NCBI RefSeq assembly: GCF_027627475.1
Contig: NZ_CP115484.1
Span: 929,501 to 993,500 of the forward strand
Direction of reading: 5' to 3'
Origin: Paenibacillus sp. SYP-B4298
Lineage (GTDB): Bacteria; Bacillota; Bacilli; Paenibacillales; Paenibacillaceae
DNA: 64,000 nt
Below are positions 33,271 through 44,022 of this stretch, one piece after another. The translations under genes and the position numbers were made by a program. Under the pieces are notes generated by a model. The model saw nothing but the letters and a program-made list of their open reading frames with translations, was not told the DNA's origin and ran no database searches. Within the stretch, counting starts at the first letter, position 1; every line of letters begins with the position of its first letter.

Positions 33271-35091
33271 ATGAGACTGATTAAATCGTTTGGACTGTTT
33301 AGCATGGCATTCCTATTGATCACTTCATCTGTTGCTGCCAATGCTGAAGTGGGGACCACCTGGGCAACCATCGACAACACGGTAAGCATGAACGAGAAGG
33401 CTTTACCTCTCAAGATTCAAGTCAATGAAAAGAATATCGACAATATTGAATCCGAGCAACAGGTTGTCTTTGATCTAGATGCATTGCAACCGGAAATGTA
33501 TACGGGCACATCCAAAATTTTAGATGCTCTCGATTCCCAAATGAAAGAAGAACAAGTTTACTTTGCTCCAAATACATTGAAAGTAAGTGTGATGATCAAA
33601 TATGACGCCGGAATTTCGAAAGAACAATTTTTGAATCAATATGCACAAGTATTTGAGGATACCGTTGTCGATCACAACGGCTTTGGTATTTATAGTTTTT
33701 TTGCAGAGCTCACTCCAGAACAGATTGAAGAGGTAGCTAGTTTTGCAGAGGTGTCATCGATATCCACAACGGATGATGTTGTTTCTGTATATGGAGAATT
33801 TGTGGAGGGTCAAGAGGGGACATATCTCAATGCTGCCACCGAAATGACAGGAATTAAGAAAGCCAGATCAGATTACGGGGTTACAGGGAATCGTGACGGA
33901 TTGGCATCGTACTCCAAAAATGATTCCGTAATTGCAGTTATTGATACGGGTATTGACGGTGGGCATGTTGATTTGAGTGGTGGAAAAATAATAGGATGGA
34001 AGGATTTCGTGAATGGGCAGGCAAACCCGTATGATGACTTAGGGCATGGATCTCATGTCGCAAGTATTGCTGCGGGAACTGGAGCAGGAGATCCTAATGT
34101 CCAAGCCGGGGTCGCTCCTGGAGCTGCTCTAGTAGGGCTAAAAGTATGCTTGAGCAATACGAACTGCTCGACTCAGAATATATTAGACGCGATGGATTGG
34201 ATCATCAATAACAAGGATACGTATGGGATTGATGTCATTAATATTAGTTTGGGAAGCTCCGGCAGTCCCGATGCAAGCTTCTGCAGCAAGGTAGCTTCCG
34301 CTGCTAATAAAGGGATTTTGACGGTTGTAGCTGCAGGCAATACCTCTACGGGAGCTAATTATTTTTCTTTGAACCGTCTGGGTAAATGTTCAAATGTTAT
34401 ATCCGTTGGCAATATGGCTGATCCCTACGAAGGGGGCTGGTATCTTAACCATACTTCGAATAGAGGCAATGGCTCACAGGGGCCATCCATGACAGCTCCG
34501 GGAACATTAATTAGAGCTGCCAAGGCGAACTCCATCAACGAATATGTCTCTGCTACGGGAACATCTATGGCATCTCCGATGATTGCCGGACTCGCTGCAT
34601 TAATGCTCCATGCTAGTAATGGAAGTGTATCCTATAATTTTATTACAGAGGATTTTGGAATGAATGGCTATGATAAAGTGTATGGAAATGGACTTATACT
34701 GGGCCATAACACGATAAAGGCTGCGAAGGGCTCCTCCTCGGGTTCGTTCAATAACTTCCGTGATCATATTAGGGCTCAATCCAGTATTAATGCCAATACC
34801 ATTGATTTTTATGACATAAAGGTAAATAGTACATCGGCATTTTTTGCAAATACCTTGATCATTAATGATGAAAATGGGGCTAAGCTTGAGTTGTATGTAT
34901 GGGGACCTGGCGTTGAACCTATTCAGAATGGTCAATTAAGATTGGATTTAGCACTACGGAGTAGTACGGTGAATCTGCCACAACAAACCATTAGCTTCAA
35001 GCCAACATCAACAGGTAAATATAAAATTGGGATACTAGCCCGTAACAATGCCACTTATGCTATAGATTGGTCAGGCCAAATCTCTCTTTAA
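33271..35091 (+). CDS. Secreted subtilisin-like serine protease (S8)
   Basis: 606 residues; AAGGGAGGA lies eight bases before the ATG. Signal peptide about 1-26 (VAANAEV), I9-type prodomain about 100-185, catalytic domain about 190-485. The triad is visible: Asp in AVIDTGIDGGH, His in DLGHGSHVASIAAG, Ser in GTSMASPMIAGLAALM; the oxyanion Asn is in VVAAGNTSTG. Two cysteine pairs are possible (KVCLSNTNCS, FCSKVA and GKCSNV). A C-terminal beta-rich domain (about 500-606) resembles pre-peptidase-type domains. It is an extracellular endopeptidase. It lies in an AT-rich block next to its propeptide-only paralogue and the CRISPR arrays, suggesting acquired DNA. A strong terminator follows. Confidence 0.94.
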   Translation: MRLIKSFGLFSMAFLLITSSVAANAEVGTTWATIDNTVSMNEKALPLKIQVNEKNIDNIESEQQVVFDLDALQPEMYTGTSKILDALDSQMKEEQVYFAPNTLKVSVMIKYDAGISKEQFLNQYAQVFEDTVVDHNGFGIYSFFAELTPEQIEEVASFAEVSSISTTDDVVSVYGEFVEGQEGTYLNAATEMTGIKKARSDYGVTGNRDGLASYSKNDSVIAVIDTGIDGGHVDLSGGKIIGWKDFVNGQANPYDDLGHGSHVASIAAGTGAGDPNVQAGVAPGAALVGLKVCLSNTNCSTQNILDAMDWIINNKDTYGIDVINISLGSSGSPDASFCSKVASAANKGILTVVAAGNTSTGANYFSLNRLGKCSNVISVGNMADPYEGGWYLNHTSNRGNGSQGPSMTAPGTLIRAAKANSINEYVSATGTSMASPMIAGLAALMLHASNGSVSYNFITEDFGMNGYDKVYGNGLILGHNTIKAAKGSSSGSFNNFRDHIRAQSSINANTIDFYDIKVNSTSAFFANTLIINDENGAKLELYVWGPGVEPIQNGQLRLDLALRSSTVNLPQQTISFKPTSTGKYKIGILARNNATYAIDWSGQISL

Positions 35092-35129
35092 AAGTTGTCA
35101 TACTGCTTCCTTCTAGCTCCAGAAGTGGC

Positions 35130-35163
35130 TATCGCACCCTATGTGGGTGCGATAGTTTTTTTA
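35130..35163 (+). terminator. Subtilase terminator, hairpin resembling the CRISPR repeat
   Basis: CTATCGCACCC and GGGTGCGATAG form the stem, followed by seven or more T. The 20 bases at 35132-35151 match the stem-loop part of the downstream CRISPR repeat at 16 positions. Confidence 0.88.
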
Positions 35164-35202
35164 TAAGGTATAATTGCGGTTTAGCGGTCTGTCTAATTGG
35201 TG

Positions 35203-35448
35203 TGAAGAGTAGGATCGCAGCGATGGCGCTCTTGCTTCCATAGCTTCACATATGAAAGGCATTTCACTGGTGCGAATGTGAGGCTCACATGATTTTCCCG
35301 GCTCATTCGCACCTCAAAAATTGTCGAAAAAAGTTGGTAATTATTAATTTTTTATACAGACAAGATCAATATCATTTATCTGTTGCCAAATTTGCTCAGA
35401 AAGGTGTATGATTGTTGCATAATGTGCAATTAAAAGGTCAAAATCGCT
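35203..35448 (+). promoter_or_regulatory. CRISPR leader 1
   Basis: About 246 bp, AT-rich near the array, nearly identical to 37901-38146 upstream of the second array. It contains a nested inverted repeat (GGTGCGAATG at 35269-35278 with CATTCGCACC at 35304-35313, enclosing TGTGAGGCTCACA). It ends exactly at the first repeat, so the array is transcribed left to right. Confidence 0.85.
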
Positions 35449-36683
<1,235 letters not shown>

Positions 36684-36760
36684 GTCATACAGCGCGGAAA
36701 AACACCACATCGATTTAACTTCCATTGACATTTTGTTTATACATTCTAGGGGGTGGTTCG

Positions 36761-36991
36761 ATGTTTCAAGTTCAAAAATGGGGTAACTCCCTCGGAATTC
36801 GTATCCCGAAATCCCTTGCCATGAAGGTGGGAATCGAGGAAGGAACCGAGGTCGACTTGCATATTGAGGATGGTCATCTTCTAATCAAGCCGAAGTCTGC
36901 AACACTCGATGAGCTGCTGTCCCAAGTCACATCGGATAATGTCCACACCGAGATTCCAACCGGTGACCCACAAGGACGGGAAGTATGGTAG
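36761..36991 (+). CDS. mazE: MazE-family antitoxin (AbrB-type)
   Basis: 76 residues from the ATG at 36761 (AGGGGGTGG upstream). VQKWGNSLGIRIPKSLAMKVGIEEGTEVDLHIEDGHLLIKP is the swapped-hairpin AbrB/MazE DNA-binding domain. The acidic C terminus (LLSQVTSDNVHTEIPTGDPQGREVW) is the part that binds and neutralises MazF. The reading frame is intact. The toxin gene that overlaps it (ATG at 36985 inside GTATGGTAG) is broken, so this antitoxin is now without its local toxin. It sits directly after CRISPR array 1. Confidence 0.92.
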   Translation: MFQVQKWGNSLGIRIPKSLAMKVGIEEGTEVDLHIEDGHLLIKPKSATLDELLSQVTSDNVHTEIPTGDPQGREVW

Positions 36992-37311
36992 GCAATGAAT
37001 ACGTACCGGATCGCGGCGATTTGGTATGGTTGCAGGTTAAACCTTAAGCAGGTAAACGCCCAGCTTTGGTCGTATCTCCTGCTTCTTATAATGGTAAGGT
37101 CGGGCTTTCCTTGCTCTGTCATGTAACTTCGAAGCAAAAGGGCTATCCGTTGGAAGTGGTTCTGCCGTAGGATTTGTCAATCGAAGGGGTCATCCTTGCC
37201 GATCAGGTTAAGAGTCTCGACTGGCGATCACGACAGGCAGTGTTCATCTGTAAAGTACCACCAGAGATTTTATCAGAGGTAATTACAAAAATGAACTTAC
37301 TAATCCGCTAA
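36985..37311 (+). pseudogene. mazF: Inactivated mazF (PemK/MazF endoribonuclease) with two in-frame stops
   Basis: The frame reads VGNEYVPDRGDLVWLQVKP, a stop (TAA), AGKRPALVVSPASYNGKVGL, CHVTSKQKGYPLEVVLP, a stop (TAG) and DLSIEGVILADQVKSLDWRS, ending CKVPPEILSEVITKMNLLIR. All blocks of MazF are present in one frame, about 109 codons, but two nonsense codons interrupt it. About five residues appear deleted at the first stop, where intact homologues read PQAGHEQAGKRPAL-like. The first stop falls at codon 21, before the RNA-cleavage residues are complete, so no active toxin is expected. Confidence 0.9.
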
Positions 37312-37319
37312 CCAATACC

Positions 37320-37818
37320 TTACCTTTCAAGGGGCTCCTTGGAGGTTTTTTTGACTTGACTCTGCATAGGGGTGTAGATTCGCTGTCTGTTGTAGTTAAC
37401 CATGTTGTATCTGAAGATGATCGATTTGATACAGGCCATCGGATACCGCTCCGTTTTGAGCGGATATAGCATGCTTTCTTTAGCGTAGCAAAAAACTTTC
37501 CATCCTCGCGTTGTCATAGCAGCGTCCTGTGTCGCTCATGCTTTGAAGGGCCCCGCGTTTAGCTAGAGACGCTCGGAATGCTTGGCTTGTGAATGGGCTG
37601 CCCCGGTCGCTATGATAAATCATGCCGCGCGCGTTTCTTGCCTTGCACGCGTTCTCAAAAGCTTGGATACAAAGTTCCTTGCGCATGTTGTCGTCCATAG
37701 AGAGGCTCACGATTTCTCCGTTGTAGCTATCGAGCACTGCGGACAGATAGAGCTTGCCGTCTGAACAGGGCACTTCGGTGATTATCCGATAGCCACTTTT
37801 GGTTCGGTGCCGAAGCAC
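37320..37818 (-). pseudogene. IS3-family transposase (orfB) remnant
   Basis: The minus-strand frame 37480-37818 reads LYLSAVLDSYNGEIVSLSMDDN, GMIYHSDRGSPFTSQAFRASL and GRCYDNARMESF, the integrase core of an IS3-group OrfB with the second Asp and the Glu of DDE. The first Asp position reads RIITEVP where TDITEVP is expected. The C-terminal part (ERYPMACIKSIIFRYNMVNYNRQRIYT) continues in another frame at 37320-37517, so there is a frameshift. OrfA, the N terminus of OrfB and terminal inverted repeats are missing. It is dead and lies between mazF and CRISPR leader 2. Confidence 0.88.
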
Positions 37819-37900
37819 TGAAGTCTCTTTGAATCAGGTTTAGTGATGAATCAGGCAATAGTTAGCAAGGCTTGTCTTAGAAGTGAATCTCTAATTACTG

Positions 37901-38146
37901 TAAAGAGTGGAGTGGCAGCGATGGCGCTCTTGCCTCCATAGCTCTACATATTAAAGGCATTTCACTGGTGCGAATGTGAGGCTCACATGATTTTCCCGGC
38001 TCATTCGCACCTCAAAAATTGTCGAAAAAAGTTGGTAATTATTAATTTCTTATACAGACAAGATCAATATCATTTATCTGTTGCCAAATTTGCTCAGAAA
38101 GGTGTATTATTGTTGCATAATGTGCAATTAAAAGGTCAAAATCGCT
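37901..38146 (+). promoter_or_regulatory. CRISPR leader 2
   Basis: Nearly identical to leader 1 over about 246 bp, with only scattered substitutions, most of them in the distal part. It contains the same nested inverted repeat (37967-37976 with 38002-38011) and also abuts the first repeat precisely. Confidence 0.85.
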
Positions 38147-38842
38147 GTCGCACCTCGTGTAGGTGCGTGGATTGAAATGTGGTGGTGGGATAAGGCAGCC
38201 AATGAAGCACTGGTCGCACCTCGTGTAGGTGCGTGGATTGAAATTTCCTCGTCAATAATTCGTTGAATCTCGCGGCCAGGGTCGCACCTCGTGTAGGTGC
38301 GTGGATTGAAATCGATTGCTCCGGTTTCTTTCACTTGTACTTTAAGTCGCACCTCGTGTAGGTGCGTGGATTGAAATATATTCACACTCTTCTAGTCGCA
38401 CATGAATAACGTCGCACCTCGTGTAGGTGCGTGGATTGAAATGAGGGAGATGTCATTAAGTCTGTCAGAGGGTATACAGCGTCGCACCTCGTGTAGGTGC
38501 GTGGATTGAAATGGATGTAGTTGTTTGCTGCTAACTTAAGCAGCCCTGTCGCATCTCGTGTAGGTGCGTGGATTGAAATGGTCAGATCAATTAGATGGGT
38601 ATTGTGGTTACGTCGCACCTCGTGTAGGTGCGTGGATTGAAATCTCACCACACAACACGATTCTCTCACCGCCAGAAACGTCGCACCTCGTGTAGGTGCG
38701 TGAAATGAAATGTCATACAGCGCGGAACGTTTCGCAAAACCTTTGTCGCACTTAATCTAGGTGCGTAGATTGAAACCATTAACTTATAGATTTGTTATAT
38801 CACATCACAGGTTGCACCTCATGCAGGTGCATAGATTGAGAC
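38147..38842 (+). CRISPR. CRISPR array 2, same repeat, 11 repeats including 3-4 degenerate
   Basis: Repeats begin at 38147, 38213, 38281, 38346, 38411, 38481, 38548 (one substitution, GCATCTC), 38612, 38680 (end altered to GTGAAATGAAAT), 38745 (CACTTAATCTAGGTGC) and 38811 (GTTGCACCTCATGCAGG). Spacers are 32-38 bp. The consensus is the same 32-bp type I-C-like sequence as array 1. Decay increases away from the leader, as expected of old leader-distal units. The 15 bases after the repeat at 38680 (GTCATACAGCGCGGA) are identical to those after the last repeat of array 1. Confidence 0.95.
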
Positions 38843-39350
38843 GTCCCTGTGCTCGGGTTTCCTGGGTTGGTCGCTGGTCGCGTCTCCTCTAGCAATATTT
38901 ACACTGGCACTCCCGTCGTTCTCATCACTGAGCTTCATCCCCCGTAGAACTGGAAGCAAGTTTTCTCTGACTCTGATCTCCCTCATTGCTCACGCCTCCG
39001 TGCTGTGACAAGCGCCTGTTCTCTACCTGCGCCATATCCGCGGCGGCGGGCGTTGCCTGTCCCTCACGATCGACGCAAGGCTACGCCTGATCTTTCTCTC
39101 AAGCTCAACCTCTCACCCAAGCCCTTCTATCTACTGAATAGCTTTTTTGTTTTTATAGATTTTATGATATTTTTAGTAATTTCTTCATTCCCCATCTATT
39201 TACAGGACAATTGTTCAATGTTAGTATTGAAGCTAAATGGGATAATCTATCATATTATGTCTTGTTGTGATGCTTTATGTAGTATTGTACAGCTATAATT
39301 GTTATCGTTTACATTTTGCTATGACTCTTTTTCTAAAGCGAGGGGCGCAG
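38843..39350. other. 508-bp gap after CRISPR array 2, no gene seen
   Basis: The + strand is pyrimidine-rich from about 38880 to 39130 (many CTC/TCTC runs) and then turns AT-rich. Possible frames lack ribosome binding sites and family signatures. It may contain further decayed CRISPR units (for example GTCGCGTCTCCTCTAGC near 38878), but these are too degraded to call. The promoter of the ABC exporter operon should lie in its right end. Confidence 0.4.
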
Positions 39351-40142
39351 ATGGCTTTGTACTTGGAGTTTTTTAGGAAGGCTTTTCAGGAGAGGTATGC
39401 TTTTCGCTTTAATTTCTACATTACCATACTGGCGAGCATCTTTTTGCTGGTGATTCAGATCAATGTCTGGACTGCTCTATACAGCAATAAGGGAACGATC
39501 AGCAGCATCAATCTCAATGAAATGGTCAGTTATGTCATCATCGCCTCTGTCGTTGTCGCCTTAACCAAATCCGGGGCAGGCAGCAAAATAGCGGAGCGGG
39601 TAGAGAATGGCAATATTGTGCTGGATTTGATGAAGCCTGTTAATTTCAAGCAATATTTATTCTCCGAGGACTTGGGAAAAAATCTGTTCCAGGCGATATT
39701 CGTCACTGTTCCGGCTATAGCGGTTACGTGGCTGTTCTATGATTTCTCGATTGGCGGCGCGATGGAGAGTCTGCTCTTATTTCTGCCAAGCTTGGTACTG
39801 GGCATTTTGATTGCCTTTCAGATTCATTACATATTCGGCTTATTGGCCTTCTGGCTGGAAACCTCATGGTACATCCCGTTCTTCATTGGCGCCATGTTCG
39901 ACCTGTTTGCCGGCTCGGTCGTTCCACTGTGGTTTTATCCGAAGTGGCTGTATGATATGTGTCAGTTCCTTCCGTTCCGCTTCATATTCTTCGAGCCCAT
40001 CTCTATCTATCTGGGCAAATATGCGCTGCATCAGATTGTAAATCTCCTGCTCCTGCAGGCGGGCTGGTTGGTGGTGCTGATCCTGATCGAGAAGATCGTG
40101 TGGATGAGAGTTCAACATAAATTGGCCGTTCACGGAGGGTGA
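39351..40142 (+). CDS. ABC-2 type exporter permease 1
   Basis: 263 residues from the ATG at 39351 (GAGGGG six bases upstream); the longer frame to 39267 has no site. Six membrane helices are predicted. MALYLEFFRKAFQERYAFRFNFYIT at the N terminus and GSVVPLWFYPKWLYDMCQFLPFRFIFFEPISIYLGK near the end match the ABC-2 permease group that includes DUF990 proteins. It pairs with the next permease and the ATPase to make a heterodimeric exporter. The 3' end overlaps the next gene's upstream region, so the three genes are one operon. Substrate unknown. Confidence 0.85.
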   Translation: MALYLEFFRKAFQERYAFRFNFYITILASIFLLVIQINVWTALYSNKGTISSINLNEMVSYVIIASVVVALTKSGAGSKIAERVENGNIVLDLMKPVNFKQYLFSEDLGKNLFQAIFVTVPAIAVTWLFYDFSIGGAMESLLLFLPSLVLGILIAFQIHYIFGLLAFWLETSWYIPFFIGAMFDLFAGSVVPLWFYPKWLYDMCQFLPFRFIFFEPISIYLGKYALHQIVNLLLLQAGWLVVLILIEKIVWMRVQHKLAVHGG

Positions 40143-40144
40143 CC

Positions 40145-40945
40145 ATGCACTACTTCAGCTTATATCTCGAATATATCAAACTGAGAATGATGGGCGTCGC
40201 CGAATACCGCAAAGCTTTCATTATGGGGGGACTCGCACAGTTCGCCTCCTATGGAGCGGAGTTTTTCGTGCTGTGGATTATTGTCGACAGGTTCCAGTCG
40301 ATCAATGGCTGGGGAGCCTACGAGGTATTGTTTTTATTTGCGCTGAATCTATGCTCCTACGCGCTGGCGGGCTTTTTCTTTTTTAATCCGACGACGAATT
40401 TGAGCCAGATGGTTCAGAATGGTTCGTTTGACGAGGTGTTGACCAAGCCGCTCAACAGCTTTGTCTATTTGATCTGCCGGGAATTCAACAGTGCGTATAT
40501 CAGTCATCTGCTCCTCTCCATCGGGGTGATTGTGCTATGCGTGCGCAACATGGAGCAGGTGGTAGGGGCGTGGGACATTGTGATGCTGATCGTCTTCATT
40601 ATCAGCGGTGCGTTGATTCAGGCAGCCGGACTGATTATGACCGCGGTTCCGTCCTTTTGGATCGTGGAGACGCAGGGCCTGCGAGGCGTCTTATTCTTCC
40701 AGATCAAGAACTTCATTCAGTATCCGATTACCATCTACAACAAGGCGATTCAGATTGTCCTGACCTTTATATTGCCGTATGCATTTATTAACTTTTATCC
40801 AGCCCAGTATTTCTTCGCCAAGGAAGGCGCCCTATTCAGCCAGGGCATTCAGTATCTCTCGCCGCTTGTAGGCGTTGTGCTCTTCATCTTGTCTTATCGA
40901 TTCTGGTTTATAGGAATCAATCACTATAAAAGTACAGGTTCCTAG
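40145..40945 (+). CDS. ABC-2 type exporter permease 2
   Basis: 266 residues from the ATG at 40145 (GGAGGG five bases before); GTG at 40139 overlaps that site. Six helices are predicted, with ALNLCSYALAGFFFFNPTTNLSQMVQNGSFDEVLTKPLNSF, a loop typical of ABC-2 permeases of this pair. FIQYPITIYNKAIQIVLTFILPYAFINFYPAQYFF near the C terminus is also characteristic. It is the second membrane subunit and follows the first by two bases. The ATPase gene starts 12 bp after its stop. Confidence 0.85.
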   Translation: MHYFSLYLEYIKLRMMGVAEYRKAFIMGGLAQFASYGAEFFVLWIIVDRFQSINGWGAYEVLFLFALNLCSYALAGFFFFNPTTNLSQMVQNGSFDEVLTKPLNSFVYLICREFNSAYISHLLLSIGVIVLCVRNMEQVVGAWDIVMLIVFIISGALIQAAGLIMTAVPSFWIVETQGLRGVLFFQIKNFIQYPITIYNKAIQIVLTFILPYAFINFYPAQYFFAKEGALFSQGIQYLSPLVGVVLFILSYRFWFIGINHYKSTGS

Positions 40946-40957
40946 GGGGCGACACGC

Positions 40958-41935
40958 ATGATCGAGGTCAATCAAGTTACGAAGGAGTTCAAGGTGTTCA
41001 AGCGGGAGAAGGGACTGGCTTCCTCCATCCGCTCGATCCTGGCTCGCAAATACGAGATTAAAAAAGCGGTTCACAACATCAGCTTCAACATTCAAGAGGG
41101 AGAGCTGGTAGGGTATATTGGCGCCAATGGCGCGGGGAAATCGACGACCATCAAGATGCTGGCAGGCATCCTGATCCCGACCTCAGGCATCGTGAGAGTC
41201 AATGGCAAGGAGCCGCACCGCAACCGCAAGGAAAATGCCATGAATATTGGCGTTGTATTCGGACAGCGCTCCCAGCTCTACTGGAACCTGCCGATGGAAG
41301 AGACATTTGATCTATTTGCGAAAATATATAAGATCGATTCGAAGGTATTCCGCAGCAATCTTGATTTTTATGTGGAGCTGCTGGATATGGGGGAATTTCT
41401 GCGAACTCCGGTGCGGCAGCTTAGTCTGGGACAGAGGATGCGGGCGGAGCTGGCGGTGGCCTTGCTGCATGAGCCGAAGGTGCTGTATCTCGATGAGCCT
41501 ACGATTGGGCTTGATGTTGCGGTGAAGGAGCGGATCAGAACGTTCATCCGGCAGATCAACCGGACGAAGAAGACGACGATAATATTGACCACGCATGATA
41601 TGAAGGATATTGAGGAGGTATGCAGCCGTATCATCACCATTAACAGGGGAGAGGTTCTGTTTGACGGTACGGTCGCTTCGTTCAAGAATAGCTTCAACCC
41701 CGGTCACATCATTACCGTCGATCTGAAGCAAGATCAGAACGTGCTGCTCGACGAGCGACTTCAGTTGATTGAGGATGAGGGCTGCAAGAAGAGCTTTCTA
41801 TTCCACAAAGAGGAGCTGTCCGTTGCACAGGCCATCTCGATCCTGTCGAGCCACTATGAGGTGACAGATATTCGGCTGAAGGAGCCGGACATTGAGGAGG
41901 CAGTCAAGGCGATCTATGCCGCTGCTGCGAAATAA
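40958..41935 (+). CDS. ABC transporter ATPase (NatA/multidrug-export type)
   Basis: 325 residues. Walker A IGANGAGKST, Q-loop region NIGVVFGQRSQLYWNLP, signature LSLGQRMRAELAVALLHEPKVLYLDEPTIGLD, and the H-loop in ILTTHDMKDIEEVC are complete. Residues about 245-325 form a C-terminal domain of the kind seen in polysaccharide and drug export ATPases. With the two preceding permeases it forms an ABC-2 exporter. Neither an immunity gene nor a regulator is adjacent, so the substrate is unknown. Confidence 0.92.
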   Translation: MIEVNQVTKEFKVFKREKGLASSIRSILARKYEIKKAVHNISFNIQEGELVGYIGANGAGKSTTIKMLAGILIPTSGIVRVNGKEPHRNRKENAMNIGVVFGQRSQLYWNLPMEETFDLFAKIYKIDSKVFRSNLDFYVELLDMGEFLRTPVRQLSLGQRMRAELAVALLHEPKVLYLDEPTIGLDVAVKERIRTFIRQINRTKKTTIILTTHDMKDIEEVCSRIITINRGEVLFDGTVASFKNSFNPGHIITVDLKQDQNVLLDERLQLIEDEGCKKSFLFHKEELSVAQAISILSSHYEVTDIRLKEPDIEEAVKAIYAAAAK

Positions 41936-42217
41936 AGCAGTAGTGAGCTTTCGTGTGTCGTCGGAGAAGCAGCGTTCCTAGCGACAATAACGAGGGTGTC
42001 TGAAATAACGAGAAGGACAGGGGAAGCTGATGCGCGGACTCTGTTCTTCTTTTTTTGCTGTGTCTTGCATTTCTGTCTGAAGCGTGGCGGGGAAACCCGA
42101 TTTTCTTCAATTACTGTGTGATGCGCTATATCTAAAATGCTCGAAAATGCCGATATGATATATACGTCATCGGGAGATATAGTTGCAATTATTTCCAGTA
42201 AGAGAGGGTGGGCAGTC

Positions 42218-43948
42218 ATGAAATTATCCTTGCGCCTAAAGCTGATCCTGATCGGAGCTATTCCCCTGCTATTCTACGTGGTGACGAATCTCGTCATGCT
42301 ATGGGAGTACAATAGTTTGTACAAGACGATGTCAACGGAAATTTATGAGGTTGCCAATCAGGTCAGCGGCAATGTACTGAATGCAGACCGGGACATGTAC
42401 CAAGCCTATACCGCCTATCTGAAGCTTGTATTGGAAGAGCCGCACGGCGATGGCAGGCTGGCTGCGCAGGAGGACATGGAGTCAAACTACAAGCAGGCCG
42501 TAGAACGGTTGGCCCATGCGCAGCAGATGCTACAAGATAACGGTCTGCTCGGCCTCAGTGGCGGAGAGTCCGGGCGGACAGCAGAGGCGATCATCCTATC
42601 CTTCCAGAAGGATGCGGCAAGCTGGTATGAGATGGCACAGCTCCGCATCGCCCAGGATGCCAAGGCTGCTTCTCATGAGAAGGTGGAGCAGCAGTTCCTG
42701 CTGAGCCGGGGAGGCATTAATGAAATTACCGACAGCATCGACCTCTACTCCTCCAGCAAGATGGAGGCCATTCGTGAATCGATGCAGCAGATGATGACGA
42801 TCTTGGTCGGTGTTCTTATCGGCTTGACCCTGCTGCTTAGCGGCATGGTCGGCGTGATGGTCAGACGGATCGCATCGCTGATTCGCCGCGTCGTGGCCAA
42901 GCTGGAGCTGGCAGGCAGGGGAGACCTGACGACCCCACGCGATGAACGCTATGCGGCTGATGAGCTGGGGCAGATCGCACGCTCTGTCGATGATATGACG
43001 GACAGCATGGGCCGCATCATCGCGGGCATCATCAAGGGAACCGGCGAGGTGTCCGCCTCCTCGGCAATGCTCTCCAAGTCTTCGGGAGAATCCGCCGCCG
43101 CCGCTGGACATGTGGCCGGGCAGATGCAAGAGGTGGCTGCCGGATCGGAGGCACAGGCCAGAGGTGCGCAGGAATCGTCGCGGGCGATGGAGGAGATGGC
43201 AGAGGGCATCAGCCGCATCGCGATGAATACGACGGTGCTGGCAGATCATGCGGCCGTGACCGCTGCGCAGAGTCAGGAAGGGGAGGGCGCGCTGGAGAGG
43301 CTGGTTGTGCAGATGAACGGCATTCAGCAATCGACCCTGCTGCTCTCGCAGATGATCGCCGCGCTGGAGACTCGCTCGCAGCAGATCGGCCATATTGCCG
43401 AGAACATCACTGCGTTTGCAGGTCAGACCAATATTCTGTCGCTGAATGCATCGATTGAGGCGGCCAGAGCAGGCGAAGCAGGGAGAGGCTTTGCGGTGGT
43501 GGCTGCGGAGATCCGCAAGCTGGCGGCCAGCTCGCTGCAATCGGCGGAGGGGATTCATGCGCTGGTAAGCGATACGCAGGCCGAGATTGACCTGGCGGCT
43601 CGCCATATGGCTCAGGCGCAGCAGGAGACGGCAGTTGGCGGGGAATGCGTGGATGAGGTCGGGCGACGTCTGCGAGCCATCCGGGAAGCGACTGCCGAGG
43701 TGGCGACTCAGCTAGAGGAGAACTCAGCCATCGCCGAGCAGATGACAGCAGGAGCCGAGCAGGTGAGTGCCGCGATGCAGGAGACGGCTGGTACCGCGGC
43801 GGCGAACCTGGAGAAGACCGATAGCGTGGCCGCAGCGACCGAGCAGCAGCTCGCGCTGATGGAGAATATTACAGATGCCGCCAGACGGCTCGATGACATC
43901 GTCGCTTCACTGAATGCAGCGGTGGCGCACTTTACACTACGGGATTAG
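42218..43948 (+). CDS. Methyl-accepting chemotaxis protein
   Basis: 576 residues from the ATG at 42218 (AGAGGGTGGG upstream). There are two membrane helices (about 9-31 and 205-228) with a helical extracytoplasmic sensor between, then a HAMP linker (about 230-285). The long coiled-coil signalling domain contains the hairpin tip [47 protein letters not shown]. It senses an external stimulus and controls CheA. The ligand is unknown; the four-helix sensor (residues 32-204) does not show a PAS/Cache motif I can name. It is a single gene, 280 bp after the ABC exporter and convergent with the GH32 operon. Confidence 0.94.
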   Translation: MKLSLRLKLILIGAIPLLFYVVTNLVMLWEYNSLYKTMSTEIYEVANQVSGNVLNADRDMYQAYTAYLKLVLEEPHGDGRLAAQEDMESNYKQAVERLAHAQQMLQDNGLLGLSGGESGRTAEAIILSFQKDAASWYEMAQLRIAQDAKAASHEKVEQQFLLSRGGINEITDSIDLYSSSKMEAIRESMQQMMTILVGVLIGLTLLLSGMVGVMVRRIASLIRRVVAKLELAGRGDLTTPRDERYAADELGQIARSVDDMTDSMGRIIAGIIKGTGEVSASSAMLSKSSGESAAAAGHVAGQMQEVAAGSEAQARGAQESSRAMEEMAEGISRIAMNTTVLADHAAVTAAQSQEGEGALERLVVQMNGIQQSTLLLSQMIAALETRSQQIGHIAENITAFAGQTNILSLNASIEAARAGEAGRGFAVVAAEIRKLAASSLQSAEGIHALVSDTQAEIDLAARHMAQAQQETAVGGECVDEVGRRLRAIREATAEVATQLEENSAIAEQMTAGAEQVSAAMQETAGTAAANLEKTDSVAAATEQQLALMENITDAARRLDDIVASLNAAVAHFTLRD

Positions 43949-44022
43949 GAATAATGCTGCCACAAGGCTAGGGTGCGGCAGCATGAAGACGGATCTGAGG
44001 CTCCAGCTCACGGGATAACAAT

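Noticed and set aside
37320-37818. Functional IS3 element
   Set aside because: First catalytic Asp, OrfA, terminal repeats and a continuous frame are all missing.
39005-39298. 97-aa frame after CRISPR array 2
   Set aside because: No ribosome binding site and no recognisable sequence; it crosses the pyrimidine-rich gap and ends before the ABC operon start.
42596-43606. 336-aa minus-strand frame opposite the chemoreceptor
   Set aside because: Antisense shadow of a biased coding region; composition (His/Arg/Leu/Gln) is typical of such frames.
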